Source: Smallanthus sonchifolius (Eukaryota; Streptophyta; Magnoliopsida; Asterales; Asteraceae). From it: a stretch of DNA of 64,000 nucleotides. Position 1 is the first letter of the stretch. Each line of letters starts with the position of its first letter. The notes beneath the pieces were generated by a model, which worked only from the letters and a program-made list of their open reading frames with translations, was not told the DNA's origin and ran no database searches. The position numbers and the translations under genes are program-made. The stretch lies in the NCBI GenBank assembly GCA_023525975.1, contig CM042025.1, positions 2,371,001 to 2,435,000 on the forward strand, in the 5' to 3' direction. This document shows, in pieces, positions 54,344 through 64,000 of the stretch.

Positions 54344-57300
54344 ATGGCGTCCTCCACGCCACCAACTCTAACCACCGCCAAACCCTATCAGAACCACAAC
54401 ATCCAAGGCATCCAAAACCACCACCACCGCCGCACCCCCAATGGCCACACCTCCCTCCACCCTCCCCCACCAAGAAACCCCACCGCAAACAAACCCCCTG
54501 CCCCAACCCCTGGCACCGTCGCTGCTGGCACTCACCGGAACCCTAATTTCGCCCCTCTTTCCTCATCAAAATCCGAACTTGCCGCCGATTTCTCCGGCCG
54601 GAGGTCAACCCGGTTCGTTTCCAAGATGCATTTCGGCCGGCCCAAATCCGGCGGGTCTAGCAGACACTCTGTTTCAGCCGAAGATGCTCTGCAACAGCTG
54701 ATTCGGTGCAGCGGTGACGATCGGCTGATTGAAACGGTGTTAATCAATTTCCAATCGAAGCTATGTGGGTCTGATGATTATAATTTCTTGTTGCGCGAAT
54801 TGGGGAATCGAAACGAGTGGTCAATGGCGATTCAATGTTTCGAATTTGCGGTGAATCGTGAAAGACGGCGAACAGAGCAAGGAAAATTAGCTAGCTCTGT
54901 AATTAGTGTTCTTGGTAGATTGGGGAAAGTTGAATTAGCGAAAAAAGTATTTGAAACAGCGGTTAATGAAGGGTATGGCAACACTGTTTATGCTTACTCT
55001 GCTTTAATTAGTGCTTATGCTAAATCTGGTTTATGTGATGATGCAATTAAGCTTTTTGAAACCATGAAATTGTCGGGTTTGAAGCCGAATCTCGTCACTT
55101 ACAATGCGTTAATCGATGCTTGTGGTAAAGGGGGTGCTGATTTTAAACGGGCTTCGGATATTTTCGATGATATGTTAAGCAACGGGTTCCAGCCCGATCG
55201 GATTACTTACAATTCGCTGCTGGCGGTTTGTAGTGGTGGCGGGTTGTGGGAGACCGCCATGAATTTGTTTAATGAAATGTGTTATCGAGGGATTGAGCCC
55301 GATATTTATACTTATAACACCCTTTTGGATGCTGCTTCTAGTGGTGGACATATGGACTCTGCTTTTCAAATAATGGCGGAAATGACGGCTAAAAATATTA
55401 TGCCGAATGAAGTTACTTATAGCACTGTGATTCGCGGGTGTGCAAAGTTAGGGAGGTTAGATCAAGCGCTAAGTTTAGTTAGTGAGATGAAGTATGCAAA
55501 TATTCGTCTTGATCGCGTGTCTTATAATAATCTTTTGGCTATATATGCAAGTTTAGGACTGTTTGATGAGGCGCTTAATGTTGTTAAGGAAATGGAAAAC
55601 ACGGGCTTTAGAAAAGATGTCGTGACTTATAACGCGCTTCTTGACGGGTTTGGGAAACAGGGGAGGTATGATAAAGTTAAAGAATTGTTTAATAGGATGA
55701 AGAACGAACGGGTGCCTCCTAATTTACTGACTTATTCGACTTTGATAAGTGTTTATTTAAAAGGCGGGTTGTACCAAGAAGCTACCGAGATGTACAAGGA
55801 GTTTAAGCATGAAGGTTTGAAGGCTGATGTTGTTTTCTATAGCGAAATAATTGATTCGTTATGTAAGAAAGGGTTTGTTGAATCTTCTGCTTTGTTACTT
55901 GATGAGATGACTAAAAAAGGGATTCAACCAAATGTTGTAACGTATAATTCGATCATAAATGCGTTCGGGCAGTCGGGCGAAAAGGTTTTTTCAAATGACA
56001 ATAAACGGGAAATTGCGCGTTTGGAAAATGGTGATAAAAAGGTTAATGACAGTGAAGATAGGATAATAAAGGTTTTTGAGCAGTTAGCTTCTCGAAATTT
56101 GAATATTGGAGAAAAGGGTAGAAAGGAGATGATATGTGTTTTAGGTGTTTTTAAGAAGATGCATGAGCTGGAAATTAAACCGAATGTGGTGACGTTTTCG
56201 GCTATTTTGAACGCTTGCAGGTTTATCTCCATTCTATTTATCTGATCTTAAATTACATATCTTTTTTTCAAGATTTCAAAACTGTAACAAAATCACTTCT
56301 TTATCTTTCAAAAATAACTGGAAAATATACCTTTTTGTTCTAACCTTAATGGAGCTTTTGTTATGTGTAATTGGTTTTCTTGACATTTGTACCTAAAAGG
56401 TTCAGTATTTTTTATTCACTATTATCTTCATTCCATTCAAAAAATTGCAGTGTAACAATGTAACTCAAATTTATCTTTTTAATATTTAAATTGAAATTTA
56501 AACTTGAACTCGACATGTAAAAAACTCGAGCCAGCTCGTGGTTCGACAAGCCAACTAGTATATATTTAAAATTTAATGTCTTAAACATGTTGACCTGTTT
56601 AAGACACGAAACTTGTTAAGCTCAAACACGAATCTTGTTAACTCCGTGTCGTGTTAACAAGTCCGTGTCATAAATTGCCAGCCATTAAGTGCCGGAGACC
56701 GGAGTTGAGTTTTGTGTGACACATACTCACGCAAAGTAAAAATTGATTTTACGTGATTTGGGAATATTTTAGATGATAAGAAAAAATCTAGGTAAAAAAG
56801 ACCTGCTAACATAAATCCTTTTCTTTTATACCAAATTTCAAAATTGAACTAAATCACTTTTTTTATTTAACAAAATAACTATAAATTTTATCTTTTTGTT
56901 ATAATCATAATTAAGGTTAACTTTTAACGAGCTTGCATTACGGTTAATTTGAATTACACGTACATAAAAAGACCAATAATTTTTGTTAAATAATATATAA
57001 AAAGAGATAAAGTTATACATTGTCTATATATATATATGTATGTATATGTGTGTGTGTGGTCATTCCTGCATGTCAACCAAACTTGATAGTGGAAGGCTAT
57101 GATCTCTCTCTTTGTTATTCCAATCCTGCCAACCAAACAATAACATTTTGCCTACCAGAAAAAAAAAACATCTTTTTTCTTTATTTCCAAACACGAATCA
57201 TGAATTGCTACAACTTTATATATTTTTGCAGCCGTTGCAGTTCGTTTGAAGAAGCTTCATTGTTATTGGAAGAGCTACGATTATTTGATAACCAAGTGTA

Positions 57301-59316
57301 TGGTGTGGCCCATGGGCTCTTAATGGGCCACAGAGAAAACGTTTGGGTCCATGCTCTCTCTCTTTTTGATGAGGTCAAACGTATGGATTCTTCAACTGCG
57401 TCTGCCTTTTATAATGCTTTGACTGACATGTTATGGCATTTTGGACAGGTAATCAGCTACTCATTTTGTTTAAAATTAGCGGTAGTTGAGGAATTTCCCA
57501 TTCAATGAGAAGTTTCTTTGCAGCTAGATTATCAGTTGATTGATAATGGGTTCGTTTTGATTATCTGATCATTTGAACAACTGTTTATTTAATTGATTAA
57601 AGGTTATCACAACAGAATCCAAACATTACAGATTTTATTACAATTGATTATCAAATTCTGATTATTGCATGTCTTGTAAGTTGTAACTAATCTGAAGATG
57701 CAATGCCTATTGCCAAACACCCTGTATTGATAGTTAAGTAATTTTACGCAATCTTGTAATAATTTCAGAAACGTGGGGCCCAGATGGTGGTGCTCGAAGG
57801 GAAACGTAGACAAGTGTGGGAAAATACATGGTCTGATTCTTGCTTAGATTTACACCTCATGTCTTCTGGTGCTGCACGCGCCATGGTTCATGCATGGTTG
57901 CTAAATACATGTTCAATTGTTTATGAAGGCCATGAGTTGCCTGGTTTATTAAGGTAAGTTTTTTTTTAATTTTTATTAAATAGTCTAGAAGTGCACAAAG
58001 CCCTGGCTTGGTCCCCCGGGCCGGAAAAGCCTGGTTCTTACCCAAATGGCTAGCGTTAGTTTGGGCCCAAACTATGACTCAAGTTGCATTCGAGGCAGTC
58101 TGTCGAGTATTAGATATGATATAAAATTATAGCATAAATTTTAAAACTGAGTAAATTACAGATATCGTCCTTTATGTTTATATGATTTTTCATATTGATT
58201 TCTTTAGCAAAAAAATTATCAGGTATCATCCTTTATGTTTAATTTTTTTGCAGCTTACGTCCTTTGGCCTAGCGTGCGTTAATTTTTTCAGTTAACTCAA
58301 GTCATGTGCCACTCACGTGAGGGCAAAATGGTCTTTTCATATTTTAAAGGACTATTTGTGTAATTAAGTTATTTTAATTAAAAATTTAATATATTTGTCA
58401 CACCCCTGCAAGAAGCATACCCCCCCCCCACCACCACCTGCAACTGCCACCACCCTCCACCACCAGCCGACCACCACACAACCGAAAGGGGAAGTTTTCA
58501 CTCTATTCACAACAGAAAGGGGAAGAACAGCCAAGATCCGATCGATTAGAGGCTGTAATCGGAGGCAGGCGGTGGTTAGGGTTCAGGAACAGGTATGAAG
58601 GATCACGGCGGCAGCGGGATTCCGACCAGACAGAGGCTACACGGGCGGCGGCGCTCGTCGTGTAGGCTATCAGATGACGACGACGTGGTGGTGTCGTACA
58701 TACTTGTCAATAGCGACTGTAGCGCGCGCTATAGCGCGCTACATAGCGAATCGTTTACTGGCCGCTATTTGCATTTCTCGACCACATAGCGGACTAATAG
58801 CGAATATTCCCTTTTTTATTTTTTTAATGTTTTTAAACAGTTTTTTACTTGATTAATATAAATAGGGTTACTAATAACCCTAATATATGAAGATTTAGAT
58901 GATTATTGATTATAATTGCTACATATCCTACAATAGTAGAATATAAAATATTTTTAAAACTTTCTACTAGTGTATCGCTAAACGTGAAATAGCGCCCGCT
59001 ATTTACCGCTATTCGCTACGTAGCGTATAGGTGGCTTGTCGCTATTTACCGCTATTCGCTATTGACAACTATGGTGTCGTACGATGGTGGTGGCTCTTTG
59101 TTTCGATGACAGGTGTGGCTCAGATCGGAGGAGGGGGTTGTGCGGCCCGATGACGCTACGGGCTCGTCGCCGGAACCCTAGCTCGATGGGTGCTATGGCG
59201 GCGGCGGTTGGCTGGTGGTGGTGCTCAGATCAGAGGAGGGGGTGGTGCGGTGGCTGGTGGTGGTGGTTGAAGTGAATTTATTAGAGAGGTATCTTGATGA
59301 TCAATTAGGGCTTGTT

Positions 59317-59355
<39 letters not shown>

Positions 59356-60296
59356 TTTTAAACCCAAGTATCTTAGTTAATTACACAAATAGTCCCTGAA
59401 ACAATAAAATGATCATATTACCCTCCACATGACCAGATCTAACGTTAAAAGTTAACGTCGTTTAGGCTAAAGGACATGTCGTGTAAGGGTTTTAAACATA
59501 AAGGATGATCTCTGATATTTTTTGGGCTAAAGGACATACAGTGAAAATGGTATAAACATAAAGGACGATTTCTGTAATTTACTCTTTTAAAATTGGTTTG
59601 AAACTATTAGATAAGATATAAAATTATCATATGAGATTTGAACTTTACTTGATTCAAATAAATAATATAAAGAATTTACAGTCACAGTTTTTATTTACTG
59701 AAAATACTTTAAATAAGTTTTACAAATGATAATTTTACTTGTATAAATAATAGCTGTTTCGCATTTTTCCCAAACTATAACTCGCGTTTCAGACTAAACT
59801 GGGCCTAGGACCGGGTTCTTGAAATATATACCGGCCTGCTCCACTGGCACGCATTTTTTGGGCCGAGGCATTAAGCTTTTTAAAACATATACCTCCAATG
59901 AGTTTTTAGAATCGGGCCTATGACTGGTGACCGTTGTTGTTTGGGCCACACTTTTGTTGGGCTGGGAATCGGGCTCAAGCGGGCCCAGTTTAATTTTGTA
60001 CATATTTATTAAAAGTTTGACACATTTCTGGTGACCATTGTTGATGCAGCATTTTAACAGGATGGGGTAAGCACAGCAAAGTAGTAGGTGAATGCGCACT
60101 TAAACGGGCCATTGAAGCTCTTTTGGGTAGCATGGGCTCACCATTTAGGGTTGCTACATCTAATATTGGTAGGTTCATATCACCTGGGCCCATGGTGGCT
60201 GCATGGATGAGAGATTCAAACACCCCAAAATTGCTTGTTCTTGAAGATGATAGAGCCTACCCTCAAACCCCCAATTTGCAACCAATTATATTGTAG
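54344..60296 (+). CDS. GUN1: GUN1, plastid retrograde-signalling PPR-SMR protein
   Basis: A chloroplast nucleoid-associated protein that integrates plastid stress signals to the nucleus. Four exons: 54344-56220, 57232-57448, 57769-57953 and 60050-60296; GT-AG, phases consistent, 841 residues (Arabidopsis GUN1 is 918). The first ~100 residues are Pro/Ser/Thr-rich with a Ser-rich transit-like start (MASSTPPTLTT). A long PPR array follows (blocks like VTYNALIDACGKGG and VTYSTVIRGCAKLG). The C-terminal SMR domain has LDLHLMSSGAA (724-734) and the TGWGKHS motif (763-769), as in GUN1. The start chosen is the first ATG; the frame stays open upstream only through non-ATG codons. Intron 3 (2.1 kb) contains a MULE with a nested MITE. 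No coding defect was seen. Confidence 0.93.
58700..59072. mobile_element. MITE nested in the MULE (Mutator-like)
   Basis: Ends ATACTTGTCAATAGCGA and TCGCTATTGACAACTAT are inverted, and a perfect 10-bp duplication GGTGTCGTAC flanks it (58690-58699, 59073-59082). The arms repeat TAGCG/CGCTA motifs. Confidence 0.85.
59320..59350 (+). repeat. (GA)n microsatellite
   Basis: About 15 AG units in the right part of the MULE. Confidence 0.9.
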
Positions 60297-60817
60297 CTTT
60301 TATGTGTATTTGTTCCCCCTTTCCACCTTTTAATTGGTAATTTTGCTTTTGTTAGTAAAGGGGAATTGACTCTTAGGTTGGTAATATAATAATACCAACA
60401 ATGTAAAACGGTAAATGTGTTTTAACAATCAGGTCTCGTTTTCCCTTTTCTTTTGGTTAATCACGAAAACCCGTTTCTAACTCACGGGTTTCGTTAATAC
60501 CCTGCTAACTAGTGAGACCAGTTAAAGCGCTATGACTTTAGGTTCAAGAGGTTAAGGCATGAAATGCTGGTAAAGGAGAATCAATTTTCTTTTCCTTATT
60601 TACTTATTATTAGAACATAAAAATAAAAGAAAATCTTTGTTTTTATCTTTTGTTGTTGCTTTTCTGTTATATATTAGGTTTAGTTAAGAATGGTTTTAAC
60701 TTTGTTTTTCAGAATGAATTTAATTAACATGATTTATATTGAATTTCATAACAAAATTTGAGATACAAGAAGATATTTATATACAAAGGATGAGGTTCAA
60801 ATAAGAAGTGATATTGC
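60297..60817. other. GUN1 3' UTR and flank
   Basis: Roughly the first 150 bp is likely 3' UTR. No other gene is visible. Confidence 0.4.
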
Positions 60818-61155
60818 GCTAAAAAACCTAAGAAACGACAAAAACCTTAAGAAACGATATCAAACGAACTCCGATTGAGCTCATTCCAGCGGCGTTCGAA
60901 CTGTCTCGTCGAACTATACCATCTTAGCTTTTAGGGTTTAGCTTTTAAGGTTTATTTTTTAGGGTTGAATTTTAGGATTTCACGGTTTTTTTTTGGGGGG
61001 TGGGGGGTTTAGGTTTTTGGGGGTGGGGGTTTTAGACTTTTCGGGGTGGGGTTGAAAGGGGGGTTTAGGTTTTTGGGGGCGGTTAGGGTTCGATGAGACG
61101 GTTCCAACGCCGCTCAATCAGAGTTCGTTTGACCCACTTCTTAGCATTTCTTAGC
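60818..61155. mobile_element. Inverted-repeat element with G-rich centre
   Basis: The left arm (AACGAACTCCGATTGAGC ... CGGCGTTCGAACTGTCTCG) is mirrored by the right arm (GAGACGGTTCCAACGCCG ... TCAGAGTTCGTTTGA), about 60-80 bp per arm. The centre (60984-61075) contains many G5-G6 runs. Ends are approximate. Confidence 0.55.
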
Positions 61156-62280
61156 AAAAAACCAATTCTTAATGGAACCTTCCCCTATATACAAAACTAA
61201 ATAAAGATTGTTAAGACTATCAGGCTCGCCTCAAGGGCGTCCACTGTTACTTCAGTGCCACATTACTCTCCACTCCCACCACACCACTATCAGGGACGTC
61301 CACTGCCACATCATTGTCACTTTTTTATTTATTAAATATAAATAATAAGATTATATTTTACTAGATAATAAAAAATAAAAATACTTAAATAAAAAAAAAT
61401 AATAATACATAGTTATAATTGAAAAAAATTATTGCAAATTAAAAGTACAATAATAAAAAAAATCTAGCGTCGTCGGGTGCGAGGAAGTATGTCAATATGT
61501 TCCACCAAATCCGCTTTAAGATTGTAGTATAACAAAGTTTGGGTTTGTAATTGATTTTTATAGTTTAAGAGTTTTGATAATTCTTTTTTAATTATCGTTA
61601 CTTTGTGGCTGAAAAGGGGAATAGCGTGGCTATGGTCAAAGCGTGATGCCCATCCACGCTGTGAACCATGATAACCGGCGCAGTGTTCACCACGTGGTCC
61701 ATGAGCCACATCAACAACGGCGTGGTCCACGGGCAAGCGGGTCGGATGGTCTAACCATCGAATAAGTTGTCTCGTATTTTGTATTCTCTGTATAATACAA
61801 AACTTATATTGTAGAATACAATATAATATTATATTATACAATATAAATAATAAATGTATGTGTTTTAAGATTAAGACACACCCTAACGTATCTCAGCACC
61901 GCTCATGTTCGCACTATAAAAAGAATAGATATATGTGGATGTAATAAGCCGCTTTATAAGTTTCATAATCCTATTGGTCCACCCATTCTCAAAAACAGAA
62001 ACCAAAACCATTAGTTTGCACGTTCATAAAGGCCATACTTCATAGGGCCATATTATTTAAGGCTTTAAGTATTTAAAGAAACTCATTCCACTAAAACTAC
62101 TAACTTGTCCTATAACTTAAAAACTCTTGTTATATATATACACAAGGACCATTTTATTACGGAACTAAATTTAAGTAGAGAACCGGCTAACCGTATAATT
62201 TACTTATACGTAGTGTTTGACAAATATAATGATAGGTAGAAGAGAGTAAGTAAGTTGTTACGTAACAACCTTGTCTAACT
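61156..62280. other. Intergenic with unbounded MITE-like segments
   Basis: From 61220 to 61310 the phrase GGGCGTCCACTG / GGGACGTCCACTGCCACAT recurs, with CCACTCCCACCACACCAC in between; from 61610 to 61760 GCGTGG/CCACGC motifs form an inverted pattern. These look like Harbinger MITE pieces without definable ends. No gene. Confidence 0.4.
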
Positions 62281-62434
62281 AGGGGTGTAGCCGAGCCCGA
62301 ACTCGACTCGTTTTGAGTTTTATGTCTAACGCTCGACCTTGGCCAGGTTTGTTTATTAATTATTGAATATTGAATATTTTATTACAAATATAATTATTTA
62401 TTCATATTAATATTTATAATTTTATACATAGTAT

Positions 62435-62469
<35 letters not shown>

Positions 62470-62471
<2 letters not shown>

Positions 62472-63556
62472 GTGGGGTCCCCGCGCTACGCGACGGGAAT
62501 TCGATTGATGTCGGTTCGGTTCGGTTCGTTACGGTAACCGCTTGGAACCAAAGTATCAACCGTCTTTTGACAATACATTTAAGTATACAAACAAAAGCCA
62601 CTATGCTCTGACTAATTCGTTGCATTATGTGCAAAAAAATGACATAATTATTATTTTCTAACACAACCATTGATTATGAAAATATAATAAAAGATATCAC
62701 AATTGAGATTTGAAAATCAAACCACACGAAGGATATTAAATTTATTTGAACTTTACTACTATTTCTAAACCAGTGAGTTTTATTTAGAACAAATGTGAAA
62801 AACGTGACATACTTTCACTACCACAACTATTTAGTATAAAATAAAAATATATCTAAGGTGATTAAATATTTTAATTCGGACAATCAAAATCACTTAATAA
62901 ATTCACAAACTTCATAAATGTTCATATCCTTATTTATTTAAGTGTATAATAAGTTTAGAAAACAATTTCAATGAAAATATGAAAAGTTCTCATATAAATG
63001 TATCCAAATATTCAAATGGAAATGTATTAAAAAAGTTTCAAGCAAAAGATAAAATTATGATTATTGTACGTGACATCTATTATTTCGTTCTGAATTTTTT
63101 TTTTCAATTACTTCCTTTATTAGATTAAAAAACATAACTACAAGCCAACCCTCGCCCCCCATAAAATACAAAATCATACCCTCATAATTACAAATACCAC
63201 ATACTACCTATGTTCAAATTAAACACAAATACATAGTGTTTTGAGTGAATAAAAAGTAAAATGAGTAAGATTTTGTAAAATGGAAAGTTTTGGTGGTTAA
63301 AATAAAAATGATGAAACTTGTATATAAATGATTAGTGCTCCACAAATTGTTCATCTCCTTTTACCTAATCTTTAATGGAATGAGTTAAATGATAATTAAT
63401 AGGGTTTATAATTATAAATAGAGGTTACAAGGTAATTATACACATTTGAGGCTTTGTCAATGTGTACATTAGGCAATAAAATAGGTACAAGGTGTCTTAA
63501 TTTTTTAAGTAAATTACATTTCTATACTTCTAATCTCTATTATATAATAGTATAGA
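62470..63556 (-). mobile_element. Helitron-like non-autonomous element
   Basis: On the minus strand it starts TCTATACTATTATATAATAG after an A, the common plant Helitron 5' form. Its 3' end has a perfect stem-loop (CCCG-t-CGC-gta-GCG-CGGG, bases 62480-62497) about 10 bases before the boundary, followed by a T. The terminal tetranucleotide reads ACTA/CTAT and not CTRR, a deviation. No coding sequence is seen. Confidence 0.5.
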
Positions 63557-63559
63557 TAT

Positions 63560-63602
<43 letters not shown>
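63557..63602 (+). repeat. (TA)n microsatellite
   Basis: About 20 TA/AT units at the flank of the Helitron-like element. Confidence 0.9.
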
Positions 63603-63606
<4 letters not shown>

Positions 63607-63838
63607 TTTATCATAGTTTTATATATAGTAATATTTATATTTATATAAGTAATAAGCTCTCGAACCTAGTCAAGCTCAGTATATGAAGATCTGGTTCGAA
63701 CTCATTTATTAAATGGGCTCTAATTTAGGCTCGAGATCGGGTCTGAGCTTATTAAGCTTGACTATATTAGAGATTTTATTAAGCCGATTTCAAGTAGCTC
63801 ACGAGCAGCTCGGCTCGATTACTCACAATTAAGGTAAA

Positions 63839-64000
63839 TGGTACAAGTACTTGTATGGTTTTCACAATTATTTTATTAGAATTGATTATGCATTAAGCGA
63901 CTCTCTATAAAAGATTTACTAGCCTTCACATAATGGAGTGGAGGTGATTATGTATTACTTGCGGGTCAAACATCATTTACTCGCTAATCACACAAAAACC
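63839..64000. other. Intergenic to window end
   Basis: Short AT-rich stretch, nothing recognised. Confidence 0.4.

Larger units (their letters stand above)
58149..59584. mobile_element. Long-TIR MULE in GUN1 intron 3
   Basis: GAGTAAATTACAGATATCGTC at the left is mirrored by TTTCTGTAATTTACTC at the right, with arm units (CTTTATGTTTA, TTTGTGTAATTA, GGACGTAAGCTGCA inverse) shared with the Pack-MULE at 47160-49087. Flanks TTTTAAAACT and TTTTAAAATT agree at 9 of 10 bases. The GC-rich middle may hold host sequence but is not identifiable, and a MITE is nested inside it. Confidence 0.75.
62281..63838. other. hAT-like MITE relic containing a Helitron-like insertion
   Basis: The left part (from AGGGGTGTAGCCGAGCCCGA) and the right part (ending near CAGCTCGGCTCGATTAC) share the GAGC/GCTC motif style of one MITE family. 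Between them lie a TA microsatellite and the Helitron-like element. The right end is not clean. Confidence 0.35.

Noticed and set aside
59084..59275. Short Gly/Trp/Arg-rich frame near the nested MITE
   Set aside because: It lies in the GGTGGT-rich right part of the MULE and is compositional.

Overview
This is a 64 kb piece of a plant nuclear genome. Genes have many introns, intergenic DNA is AT-rich, and transposable elements take up more space than genes. The proteins (chloroplast CLPP5, GUN1, a CrRLK1L receptor kinase, a group IIe WRKY) point to a eudicot. The repeat mix (Tekay-like and Reina-like chromoviruses, GRF zinc-finger fragments, many hAT and Harbinger MITEs) would suit an asterid such as a daisy-family plant, but that is an impression and not proven by the sequence.

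Layout. 1-5 kb: 3' end of a chromovirus with a 2.2 kb LTR, then MITE and SINE relics. 5.7-7.3 kb: WRKY gene (+). 8.4-10.1 kb: a SINE and a composite repeat holding a Harbinger MITE. 10.5-12.3 kb: nine-exon CLPP5 gene (-). 12.6-14.8 kb: a hAT MITE and a Harbinger-type element. 15-16 kb: proline-rich PMEI-domain protein (-). 16.8-19.4 kb: mitochondrial-type PPR gene (-) with an in-frame stop. 20.6-21.7 kb: long-TIR element. 24-34 kb: a three-layer nest in which a SINE is split by a Reina-like gypsy element and that is split by a young Copia element; each layer has its own target-site duplication. 36.3-38.2 kb: LTR-like piece, a 112-bp tandem repeat and a broken GRF zinc-finger gene. 39-44 kb: eight-exon receptor-like kinase (+). 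44.4-47 kb: intronless CrRLK1L kinase (-), convergent with it, with a tRNA-Val-like remnant between them. 47.2-49.1 kb: a Pack-MULE-type element carrying part of a PHLOEM PROTEIN 2-LIKE A10-like gene. 50-53 kb: hAT, Harbinger, MULE-type and SINE insertions. 54.3-60.3 kb: GUN1 (+), whose third intron holds a related long-TIR MULE with a MITE inside it. 60.8-63.6 kb: a G-rich inverted-repeat element and a Helitron-like element in a TA microsatellite.

The intact genes fall into loose themes: plastid proteostasis and plastid-to-nucleus signalling (CLPP5, GUN1), cell-surface signalling and wall (two receptor kinases, the PMEI-domain protein) and transcription (WRKY). They are unlinked housekeeping or signalling loci and do not form a cluster. 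Exon structures for WRKY, CLPP5, the At4g02010-like kinase and GUN1 were built by hand from splice sites and each gives a CDS length divisible by three. I found no convincing undescribed biological system. The most informative material is the nested insertions, the gene-capturing MULE, and two genes each broken by a single stop codon.
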